A stretch of 11,178 nucleotides of DNA, taken from contig JALQZL010000046.1 of the NCBI GenBank assembly GCA_023258355.1, forward strand, positions 1-11,178. Reading direction: 5' to 3'. The notes under the pieces are model-generated. The model was not told the DNA's origin. It saw only the letters and a program-made list of their open reading frames with translations, and searched no databases. Positions 1 through 6,300 of this stretch are shown one piece after another. Every line of letters begins with the position of its first letter. Within the stretch, counting starts at the first letter, position 1. This DNA comes from Wenzhouxiangellaceae bacterium. Lineage in GTDB: Bacteria; Pseudomonadota; Gammaproteobacteria; Xanthomonadales; Wenzhouxiangellaceae. The position numbers and the translations under genes are program-made.

Positions 1-1534
1 TGATATGCCCACTCCCCTGCTTTTCCATTAAAGGTAAAAACCCCATAATTAGTCTCAGGGCCCCGAAATAGTTGAGCTGCATACACCGAGTATAGTCATG
101 GAAGCGATCATAACTGAGCGCTATGGATCGCCGGATTGAACGACCAGCATTGTTGACCAAAATGTCGACTCGCCCGTGATTTTTGATAATGGCGTTGACC
201 AGCTTATCGGTGGCCTTCTCATCGGAGAGATCAGCGACGTAAGCCGCCGCTCGGCCGCCCTCTGCTTCAATCTCTCGACGTGTCTCCTCAAGTGCCTCTT
301 GGCCACGAGCGACAAGCACAACCAACGCACCAGCTTTGCCCATCATCAGTGCTGTGGCTCGGCCTATGCCAGAAGATGCTCCCGTCACCACGACAGTCTT
401 GCCACTCACTTGACCAGATAAAGAACGGTCAATAAACAGTTCGGGGTCAAGATGCCGTTCCCAATAATCCCACAGCGCCCAAGCATAAGTGTCTAGGGAC
501 GGCACGGAAATGCCACTGCCCCTCAATGCTTGCTCAGCATCACGAGAATCAAATTGGGTTGGGTAATTGAAAAATGTCAGCATCTCCTTGGGTATACCCA
601 GATCGCCAAGCACTTGATTAATGATGCGGCGGACAGGTGGCAACATACCCATGCCCTGCTTAATGGGCGCTGGAATAAATGAAAACAAGCGGGCATCAAT
701 GCGCATACTCATCAATGGGGCATGAGCAGCTTGAGCAAAGATATTCATGACTTCACCAATCCGCTTCGGATTGGGATCTGTTAAGTGAAAACACTTGCCA
801 TTTAAGCGCGGCTGGTGAGCGATGTGATCCATGGCCTTGGCGACAAAATCAACAGGCACCATATTTACCTTACCCCCCTCGATACCCAGTGTGGGCACCC
901 AGGCGGGTAACATCCGACGCATTTTTTGAATTAGCTTAAAGAAATAGTAGGGACCATCAATCTTATCGATCTCGCCTGTTTGTGAATGGCCAACCACAAT
1001 GGCAGGTCGATAAATCCGCCAAGGCACTTTACAAATGTTTCTAACCAAGCCCTCAGCTTCGTGCTTACTGCGAAAGTAGGGGTGATGTAGGCCAGTGGCC
1101 TCCTCAAACATGTCCTCTCTAAAGGTCCCCTGATAGAGGCCAGCAACTGCAATTGAGGAAGTGTGGTGAAAACACTTCACGCCAAGAGACTCAGCACAGG
1201 CAATGGCATTTTTTGTCCCTTCGACATTAGCCATCTCATTGGTCTCAATATCAGCGCCAATGTCATAGACGGCCGCCAGATGGAAGAAATGTTTTATTTC
1301 GCCTGATAGCTCATCAAGCACTTTTTGGCTAAGCCCCAATTTCCTCCGACCCAGATCACCAGAAACTGGGATGATCCTTTGTTGATGGCTCGACCAACGC
1401 TCAGCTATCAAACTTGAGAGTTTTTTCTTGGACCCCTTTCGTGTCAGGATATAAATCTTGCCTTTTCTTTGCAGCAACTCATCAATCAAGTGCCTGCCGA
1501 TAAAACCTGTGCCGCCTGTTACAAAGTAGCTCAT
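1..1534 (-). CDS. Two-domain fatty acyl-CoA reductase (alcohol-forming), 3' end cut by window edge
   Basis: Likely reduces fatty acyl-CoA or fatty aldehyde to fatty alcohol with NADPH, supplying the alcohol for wax esters. The reverse frame is open from an ATG at 1534 to the window edge, giving 511 residues; the Marinobacter homologue I recall is about 660, so roughly 150 are missing. The N-terminal extended-SDR domain (about 1-370) has the Rossmann motif GGTGFIG at 7-13 and a YFRSK active-site motif (Tyr153, Lys157). A second, classical SDR domain starts near 376 with TGASSGIG (384-391) and NNAG (461-464), and is cut before its own YxxxK. The start is supported by an AGAGG ribosome site 8 bases upstream. 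It is divergent from the acyl-CoA-binding protein gene and shares its control region, with a palindrome at 1551-1569. Family assignment is strong; whether acyl-CoA or aldehyde is the preferred substrate is inferred. Confidence 0.9.
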   Translation of the reverse strand, partial: MSYFVTGGTGFIGRHLIDELLQRKGKIYILTRKGSKKKLSSLIAERWSSHQQRIIPVSGDLGRRKLGLSQKVLDELSGEIKHFFHLAAVYDIGADIETNEMANVEGTKNAIACAESLGVKCFHHTSSIAVAGLYQGTFREDMFEEATGLHHPYFRSKHEAEGLVRNICKVPWRIYRPAIVVGHSQTGEIDKIDGPYYFFKLIQKMRRMLPAWVPTLGIEGGKVNMVPVDFVAKAMDHIAHQPRLNGKCFHLTDPNPKRIGEVMNIFAQAAHAPLMSMRIDARLFSFIPAPIKQGMGMLPPVRRIINQVLGDLGIPKEMLTFFNYPTQFDSRDAEQALRGSGISVPSLDTYAWALWDYWERHLDPELFIDRSLSGQVSGKTVVVTGASSGIGRATALMMGKAGALVVLVARGQEALEETRREIEAEGGRAAAYVADLSDEKATDKLVNAIIKNHGRVDILVNNAGRSIRRSIALSYDRFHDYTRCMQLNYFGALRLIMGFLPLMEKQGSGHI

Positions 1535-1550
1535 TGCTGCGCCCTCTATC

Positions 1551-1569
1551 ATCTTGACTCACTCAAGAT
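1551..1569. promoter_or_regulatory. 19-base perfect palindrome, candidate operator
   Basis: Two exact 7-base arms, ATCTTGA and TCAAGAT, flank a 5-base centre (CTCAC). The site lies 17 bases upstream of the reductase start. It overlaps a weak minus-strand -10 candidate (TATCTT, 1570-1565) that has a poor -35 (TTGTTT) 18 bases further up. Length and symmetry suit a TetR-family dimer, and a TetR gene lies about 420 bases away, so it may be that regulator's site. This is inference from position and symmetry only. Confidence 0.5.
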
Positions 1570-1613
1570 ACTCCCATACCGAGGGATAAAACAAGCCGTT
1601 CTTGGGAATGACA

Positions 1614-1642
1614 TTGACCCAAGCGCCTCTCCATGCTAAAAA
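1614..1642 (+). promoter_or_regulatory. Candidate sigma-70 promoter for acyl-CoA-binding protein and TetR genes
   Basis: TTGACC at 1614-1619 matches five of six -35 bases and is followed after 17 bases by TAAAAA at 1637-1642, a four-of-six -10 match. It sits upstream of the acyl-CoA-binding protein gene at a sensible distance. An AT-rich inverted repeat (AAAAATTA at 1638-1645, TAATTTTT at 1656-1663) covers the expected transcription start and may form a weak hairpin in the leader. Confidence 0.4.
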
Positions 1643-1708
1643 TTAAAAAAAAGAATAATTTTTCCAGCAATCCACGTGTCCAATCTGGAAGACACTAAAG
1701 GTCAAATG

Positions 1709-1969
1709 ATGTCGGAGCTCGACAAACAATTCACCCAAGCTTCTCAGGATGCGCAAAATCTTTCACAGCGCCCTGATAACGACACCATGCTCAAACTATA
1801 CAGCTTGTATAAGCAAGGCTCGGAGGGGGATGTAAGAGGCGAAAAACCGGGATTTTTTGACTTCATTGGCGTCGCCAAATATGAAGCTTGGGAGAAGCTA
1901 AAGGGAATGTCTCCTGATGAGGCCAAACAAGAGTACATCGATCTCGTCTCAAATTTGAAAGACAGCTAG
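1709..1969 (+). CDS. Acyl-CoA-binding protein (ACBP)
   Basis: A small cytoplasmic protein of the ACBP family that binds long-chain acyl-CoA and would hand it to the reductase or the wax ester synthase. From the ATG at 1709 it is 86 residues, the same length as classical animal ACBP. The ligand-binding residues line up with bovine ACBP at a constant offset of three: Tyr31, Tyr34 and Lys35 in YSLYKQ, Lys57 in KYEAWEKLKG, and Tyr76 in EYIDLV. The frame is open further up, with a GTG at 1676 (97 residues) and an ATG at 1706. I prefer 1709 because AAAGG ends 7 bases before it and the family begins there. The TetR gene follows after 18 bases, so the two are probably co-transcribed. ACBP genes occur in only a minority of bacteria. 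Confidence 0.9.
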   Translation: MSELDKQFTQASQDAQNLSQRPDNDTMLKLYSLYKQGSEGDVRGEKPGFFDFIGVAKYEAWEKLKGMSPDEAKQEYIDLVSNLKDS

Positions 1970-1987
1970 GCAGACATCCCTACAACC

Positions 1988-2611
1988 ATGGCAGGTGGAA
2001 CCAAAGAAAGAATTCTTGCAGCCGCCTGCGAACTCTTCAATCAATTAGGCGAACCCAACGTCACGACTCAGGCGATGGCGGATGCGCTGGAGATGAGTTC
2101 TGGGAATCTCCACTATCACTTTCAAACCAAACGAGCCATCGTCCATGAACTGGTTGCTCGCTATGAGCATGAGCTGCTTGCAGTCATGGCCACACCTGTC
2201 GACCGACGGGCTGATTTAGATGACCTGTGGCTTTTACTTCATCTCTCCTTTGAGCTGATGGGAAAATATGAATTCATCTACCGAGATCTCACTGATTTAT
2301 GTGGTCGTTATCCGAAGGTAAGGCGTCAACTCGTTGGTTTGATGCGTCTTTACCGGGAGACGTTAGCGTTGCTCATGGATGACTTTAATGAGGAAGGACT
2401 AATGATGGCCACACCGAGTCAGATTGAGCGCTTGGTCGAGACAATGACCTTACTGAGTAATTTTTGGTTAGCACAGCATCGGGTCTTCTCGCCTCAAACA
2501 ACAGCAGACCCTAACTCTGCCGTCTCGCTGGTGATGAGTGCACTGACACCCTTTCTCACGCCCGAGGCCTCGATGCATCTGGCGCATATTCAGTCTCAAT
2601 ATCAACAATAA
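1988..2611 (+). CDS. TetR/AcrR-family transcriptional regulator
   Basis: A 207-residue protein of normal TetR length. The N-terminal three-helix DNA-binding domain spans about residues 5-50, with the helix-turn-helix around 26-47 ending in the characteristic LHYHFQTK (41-48). The remainder is helical and would hold the ligand pocket and dimer face; it contains a KYEFIYRDL segment that I recall from uncharacterised proteobacterial TetR proteins. It lies 18 bases after the acyl-CoA-binding protein and is surrounded by acyl-CoA and storage-lipid genes. A fatty-acid or acyl-CoA ligand and control of this locus are plausible but inferred. The palindrome at 1551-1569 is a candidate target. The ribosome site before the ATG is weak, which fits coupling to the gene upstream. 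Its stop codon overlaps the terminator of the opposing phasin gene. Confidence 0.85.
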   Translation: MAGGTKERILAAACELFNQLGEPNVTTQAMADALEMSSGNLHYHFQTKRAIVHELVARYEHELLAVMATPVDRRADLDDLWLLLHLSFELMGKYEFIYRDLTDLCGRYPKVRRQLVGLMRLYRETLALLMDDFNEEGLMMATPSQIERLVETMTLLSNFWLAQHRVFSPQTTADPNSAVSLVMSALTPFLTPEASMHLAHIQSQYQQ

Positions 2612-2636
2612 AAAAAGCCCAGAGCAAGCTCTGGGC
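2610..2636 (-). terminator. Rho-independent terminator of the phasin gene
   Basis: A perfect 9-base stem (GCCCAGAGC at 2617-2625 with GCTCTGGGC at 2628-2636) is followed on the minus strand by seven T (2616-2610). It lies 36 bases past the phasin stop. On the plus strand no T run follows the hairpin, so it would be less effective for the TetR transcript that ends in the same place. Confidence 0.85.
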
Positions 2637-2672
2637 CAAGGTGCAGCCTTAACACTAATCGATTGCCGATCG

Positions 2673-3281
2673 TTAGGACTGCTTCGGGGTAGACTGTTCA
2701 ACGGCAGGCTTGGACGCAACCTTCTTGGCGACTTTCTTTTTTGCCACCGTCTTTTTCTTGGCTGAGGTTGCGCTTGCCTTGCCCTGCCCAAGCTTGGACA
2801 CTTGCTCAGACAACTTCGCGACATGTGCACTCAGCGCCTCAATTTCATCAGAGGTCGGAACGCCAAGACGCGCCAATGCTTTGGCAACACGCTCTTCAAA
2901 GACTTTCTCCAGACGGTCCCAGTTCGCTTGGGCACCCTGCCGCACCTTTGTCACACGACCAGAGACGTCTTCTCGGACCTCTCCCACTGCTTCTTCTGCC
3001 ATCTTGCGGCCCACTGATTGGACCTTGGTTCCCTCACGGATCAAGCGATCAAATAACTTCGCACCCTCACCAACCACGCGGCGTCCGGTACCTTCAATGG
3101 CTTTGGCGCCCTCTTTCAGGATTTTGCCGCCCTCATCCTGGGCCAGCGAGAAAGCACCCAATCCCGCCAACCAAATATCTTGGGTATGATGCGCACCCGC
3201 CTTCGGGGTTGCTTGGGATGAGCTTGATTTCTTGGATGCTGTCTTTTTAGCCACTTTTTTCTTTGCTACTTTCTTAGCCAC
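2673..3281 (-). CDS. PhaF/PhaI-type phasin with basic Lys/Ala tails at both ends
   Basis: A granule-associated protein of the poly(hydroxyalkanoate) phasin family. From the GTG at 3281 it has 202 residues. The amphipathic phasin core runs from about residue 34 (DIWLAGLGAFSLAQDEGGK) to about 170, including RLGVPTSDEIEAL, and ends in a Leu/Val heptad stretch likely to be a coiled coil. Histone-H1-like AKKKVAKK repeats lie before the core (residues 2-18) and after it (about 175-192). PhaF proteins normally carry such a tail only at the C-terminus, where it binds DNA. The GTG at 3281 is preferred because AAGGAGG ends 5 bases before it; a longer frame starts at a GTG at 3323 with no ribosome site. 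It is divergent from the TPR gene. No PHA synthase is seen, so a role on wax or TAG droplets is inferred. Confidence 0.85.
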   Translation of the reverse strand: MAKKVAKKKVAKKTASKKSSSSQATPKAGAHHTQDIWLAGLGAFSLAQDEGGKILKEGAKAIEGTGRRVVGEGAKLFDRLIREGTKVQSVGRKMAEEAVGEVREDVSGRVTKVRQGAQANWDRLEKVFEERVAKALARLGVPTSDEIEALSAHVAKLSEQVSKLGQGKASATSAKKKTVAKKKVAKKVASKPAVEQSTPKQS

Positions 3282-3393
3282 ACTGGCCTCCTTAATAGAA
3301 TTTGTTTGTGATACCTTGATCACTATGGGTACACAATACCGCGCAGATTTAGAGCAAACACCCTAGAATTTCACCTGACTGTGAGTAAGCCGA

Positions 3394-4236
3394 ATGAGCC
3401 AACACCCGCTAGGGCCCAACACATGGGCGCCTTTTCCCCACGCCAATAAGGCCTTTAACTACGACAGTGCAGCGATTAAGCAACACTGGCCCGCCCTCCA
3501 CCAAGGCGATTGTGAGCCTTTGCCGACAAAAAAGCGCGTCTTAACCCTGGTGCCTGATCATCCTGACCCTCAAGGGGCGGCTGAGGCGCTGTTAGAGGCC
3601 TGGCGCCTTTACCACATCGGGGAGTTCTCGAAAGCCTATTGTCTTGCTGAGGAAATAGGCCCGCTTGCCCATGCCGTCGCAAACAAAAGCAGCGGGATCT
3701 ACGCTGATTACTTAGAAGATGATGAGGCGAGGCAAAAGGCAATCTATGAAGCGGGCATGAAACGGGCGAAAGAGGCAATAGCGCTGTTTCCGAATGACCC
3801 CAATGCTCATTATTTCCACGCCTTTATGACTGGGCGCTATAGCCAATGCATTTCGATTGCGACAGCATTAAAACAGGGACTCGCTGGTCAGGTAAAAACA
3901 GATGTCGAGACCACCATCGGACTCGAACCAAAACACGCGGAAGCCTACTTGGCGCTAGGCCTATTTCATGCTGAGGTGATCGATAAGGTGGGGCGCATGG
4001 TGGGCGGATTAACTTATGGTGCCAACTCAGATGAGTCAATCGCGGCATTCAAAAAAGCCTTGGCCTTGACCCCAGAATCACCCATTGCTTGGATTGAGTA
4101 CGGCAATGCCCTTTACCTTCTCTACGGTGACAAGAAAATTGACGAGTCTAATGAGGCTTATATCAAGGCAAGTCGGTTTGAGCCAAAAGACGCGATGGAA
4201 TGCTTGGATGTGGCCTTCGCCTTAGCCTCAATCTAA
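3394..4236 (+). CDS. TPR-like helical repeat protein of unknown function
   Basis: A 280-residue soluble protein with no signal peptide or membrane segment. Helical pairs resembling degenerate tetratricopeptide repeats begin near residue 65 (AEALLEAWRLYHIGEFSKAY). They are clearest at about 123-145 (EAIALFPNDPNAHYFHAF), 175-195 (LEPKHAEAYLALGLFHAEV) and 215-245 (AFKKALALTPESPIAWIEYG). The order resembles proteins with a TPR domain such as the RMD family. It presumably acts as a protein-binding scaffold; partners are unknown. It is divergent from the phasin (112 bases between starts) and converges on the WS/DGAT gene with only 11 bases between stop codons and no terminator hairpin, so their transcripts probably overlap. 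The ribosome site before the ATG is weak. Confidence 0.7.
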   Translation: MSQHPLGPNTWAPFPHANKAFNYDSAAIKQHWPALHQGDCEPLPTKKRVLTLVPDHPDPQGAAEALLEAWRLYHIGEFSKAYCLAEEIGPLAHAVANKSSGIYADYLEDDEARQKAIYEAGMKRAKEAIALFPNDPNAHYFHAFMTGRYSQCISIATALKQGLAGQVKTDVETTIGLEPKHAEAYLALGLFHAEVIDKVGRMVGGLTYGANSDESIAAFKKALALTPESPIAWIEYGNALYLLYGDKKIDESNEAYIKASRFEPKDAMECLDVAFALASI

Positions 4237-4247
4237 TCTCACCTGAC

Positions 4248-5726
4248 TCAAGATTCAAACCCCTCACTTCTGGTCAGCCACTCATTGGCCATGTCTAGCT
4301 CAGCGTCTGAAAGGTGCTCAATGTGAGGCCCCAATGCTAATGTGAGATGAAGGAGCTGTTGATATTCGACCTCAAAAAAGGCCATCACATCACTCGGATC
4401 AGGAATAAGATTTTGATCTGCGATCAAGCCACTAAAGACACGGCCAGCGTAGCTCATCAGGCTGATACCCATCCCAATTGACCCGTTCTGAGGGACCCAG
4501 AACATGAGCTCCTCTATGGGTGCGCCGGCTAAATAAAGCGCTGATGAGGGCCCAGGCACATTGGTCAAGACGGTGGTAGCTTTTCGGCTAAATAGTTCGA
4601 GTGTCGGCGCTTGCAACGCAGCCGGCGCCATACCCACCGCTGCTAGCAAACCAAATGACACCGCAGCCTGCTTAGATGCCTTAAGCGCCTCCATCGCCCG
4701 CGAGACCTCGTAAACACGGGTGATGGGGTGTGTCTGTGCAATCGGTAGATCGAGGAACACCAGTCCAAAGTGATTGCCCAATTCACGGGCATGCTCTAAG
4801 GGTCTCAGGTTGACAGGCACTGTTGCGCGCATCGTCTGGCCATCCAAGGTATCACCAGTCGCCATCAAATAGCGATGGAGTGCCCCTGTCATGATGGCGA
4901 TCAACACATCATTCACGGTACACCCCAGCGCATAACCCATGGCTTTGACTTCTTCCAAGGGCACTGGACTGGCCCATGCGGCATTTTTTCGGACACCCAA
5001 AGGCCCCTTCAAGCGAGAGGGAGGGTCATCTTCAATCAGCATTAGCGTCGCCAGTTCATGACAAATCTCGCCTGCCAGATGGGCTTGTGATCGAACAGCT
5101 TGCGGATCTATCAAGGCAGAAGGGCCCTGTTCTAAGAGTCTCTGTGAAGCATGCTGCACCGCATCAATGCCTCGTTTAGCAGGCTCTAGAAGCTTTTTAA
5201 AAATACTGGATTCAGCCGCTCTTTTCTTTGTCCATTGTCCCTTACGTATTGGTTCACGTGATGCCTGAGCAGTCTCTTCTGTCAATGACAGCATGACCTG
5301 GACCAAGGCCATGCCATCGGCATAGCAATGATGGATACGCCCAATGACCACGGAGGTGCCCATGTAATTGTCGACCAAGTGAAATTGCCAAAGTGGTTTA
5401 CTCTGGTCCAATGGTGTTGAGGCGAGCTCTGAGACAAGGGCTTGCAGTTCTCGTTTCCCTGCTTGACCAGGCAGAGCGGTGTGACGGATGTGTGCACTGA
5501 GCTCAAAGGCATCATCTGCGATCCACCAATAGCCTGATGGCTGGGCCACCGCTTTTTGTTTAAACCGAGGAAAAGCAAGAAACCGATCCGCAATGGCTCG
5601 CTTGAAATGGGCAAAGTCCACTTGCTCAGACAGCACAATGACCCCTGTAATCATCATCAGGTTACTCGGGCTTTCCATCCGAAGCCACGCAGTATCGACT
5701 TTTGCCATTGGTTCGCGCTGAGTCAT
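4248..5726 (-). CDS. Wax ester synthase / diacylglycerol O-acyltransferase (WS/DGAT)
   Basis: Joins an acyl-CoA to a fatty alcohol (wax ester) or to diacylglycerol (TAG) at the inner membrane or lipid-droplet surface. The 492 residues are typical of bacterial WS/DGAT enzymes. The catalytic HHxxxDG motif is HHCYADG at 132-138, with His133 the expected base. Other family landmarks are PLW (111-113), the ND pair at 272-273 in VNDVLIAIMTGAL, PVNLRP (304-309) and NVPGP (389-393). The N-terminal DTAWLRMESP matches the usual start, so either M1 (5726) or M7 (5708) could be used. It begins 11 bases after the SecB-like gene and is very likely co-transcribed and translationally linked with it. With the reductase at the other end of the locus it would complete acyl-CoA to wax ester conversion. 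Preference for alcohol or diacylglycerol cannot be read from the sequence. Confidence 0.92.
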   Translation of the reverse strand: MTQREPMAKVDTAWLRMESPSNLMMITGVIVLSEQVDFAHFKRAIADRFLAFPRFKQKAVAQPSGYWWIADDAFELSAHIRHTALPGQAGKRELQALVSELASTPLDQSKPLWQFHLVDNYMGTSVVIGRIHHCYADGMALVQVMLSLTEETAQASREPIRKGQWTKKRAAESSIFKKLLEPAKRGIDAVQHASQRLLEQGPSALIDPQAVRSQAHLAGEICHELATLMLIEDDPPSRLKGPLGVRKNAAWASPVPLEEVKAMGYALGCTVNDVLIAIMTGALHRYLMATGDTLDGQTMRATVPVNLRPLEHARELGNHFGLVFLDLPIAQTHPITRVYEVSRAMEALKASKQAAVSFGLLAAVGMAPAALQAPTLELFSRKATTVLTNVPGPSSALYLAGAPIEELMFWVPQNGSIGMGISLMSYAGRVFSGLIADQNLIPDPSDVMAFFEVEYQQLLHLTLALGPHIEHLSDAELDMANEWLTRSEGFES

Positions 5727-5737
5727 CGCATCAAAGC

Positions 5738-6205
5738 CTAATGCACCAGTTGACCCTCTGCAGGCATGGTGCCTGCTAGGCCACTGTGATTGGGGTGGGC
5801 AAGATCAGGTGGCAATGTCACATGTGGGATGCCAAGCTCTAGCAGCAGCTGATTGAGCCGCATGTGCATCAGCGGATAGATTTGCCTGGCTAGGCTGGCA
5901 TGATGCTCAGAAAATGCCTCATCAGAGATAGGCTCTCCCTGCTGGAAACGGTAAGTGGCCCGCAATGTGAGCTCTAAGCTAAAAACCTCTATCCGATCTG
6001 TCTCACCCTCACAGGTGCCGACGACTTCCGCCCTCGCCATCAGTGGGTAGTGGCGACCCGCCTCAGACTGGACATGCACCTCAGGACGGAGCTTTAGCTC
6101 GACTTTGGCTTGAATGGTGCGATCACCGAGTGGGGCGGACTTAAGCTCACCATGCACACAAAGCCACTGAAGGCTTGATAACACCAATTGTTCAAGTAAA
6201 TTCAC
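5738..6205 (-). CDS. SecB-like protein in a two-gene unit with WS/DGAT
   Basis: A 155-residue soluble protein that I do not firmly recognise. It starts at a GTG at 6205 with GAGGA 6 bases upstream. Residues about 30-90 read as alternating beta strands (AKVELKLRPEV, ARAEVVGTCEG, VFSLELTLRATYRF). They are followed by a helical segment (about 97-122) in which IYPLMHMRLNQLLLELG runs into PHVTLPPDL. This order, with a Tyr-Pro at the helix start and a Leu-Pro-Pro motif after it, matches the SecB export chaperone (compare FPYARE...LAPVNF), and the length is similar. It lacks SecB's acidic N-terminus, so it is more likely a SecB-fold relative than the housekeeping chaperone. The 11-base gap to the WS/DGAT gene suggests a joint function, perhaps holding lipid-droplet or membrane-bound proteins soluble; that is speculation. 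Confidence 0.6.
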   Translation of the reverse strand: MNLLEQLVLSSLQWLCVHGELKSAPLGDRTIQAKVELKLRPEVHVQSEAGRHYPLMARAEVVGTCEGETDRIEVFSLELTLRATYRFQQGEPISDEAFSEHHASLARQIYPLMHMRLNQLLLELGIPHVTLPPDLAHPNHSGLAGTMPAEGQLVH

Positions 6206-6229
6206 AGTCCATCCTCAATCAAACCAACG

Positions 6230-6257
6230 AAAAAGGCGCCCCATGACAGGGCGCCTT
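6230..6257 (-). terminator. Rho-independent terminator of the acylase gene
   Basis: AAGGCGCCC (6233-6241) pairs with GGGCGCCTT (6249-6257) around a 7-base loop. On the minus strand the stem runs into TTTTT (6234-6230). It lies between the acylase stop (6301) and the SecB-like start (6205), so the SecB-like and WS/DGAT pair needs its own promoter in the short space after it. I could not assign one convincingly. Confidence 0.8.
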
Positions 6258-6270
6258 GCCATTCTAGGAC

Positions 6271-6288
6271 ATGGGTATCAATACCCAT
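6271..6288. repeat. Perfect 18-base palindrome between the acylase stop and its terminator
   Basis: ATGGGTAT and its exact complement ATACCCAT flank a CA centre. On the minus strand it starts 12 bases after the acylase stop and precedes the terminator by 13 bases. It could form an mRNA 3' hairpin that protects the message, or be a protein-binding site for the downstream pair. Neither is shown. Confidence 0.6.
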
Positions 6289-6300
6289 CATCCACACAGA

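Noticed and set aside
1..1534. Possible broken or frameshifted gene, since only small open frames with both ends are obvious in this stretch
   Set aside because: The minus-strand frame is open without a stop from 1534 to the window edge and gives a coherent two-domain reductase. It is only cut by the window.
2710..3250. Plus-strand open frames of 159 and 169 residues
   Set aside because: They lie antisense to the phasin gene, whose low-complexity Lys/Ala codons leave the other strand open. They have no family signature.
6213..6221. Half-site resembling the 1551-1569 palindrome upstream of the SecB-like gene (TTGATTGAG)
   Set aside because: Only one arm matches, with one mismatch, and similar short matches occur inside coding sequence. 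Too weak to call a second operator.
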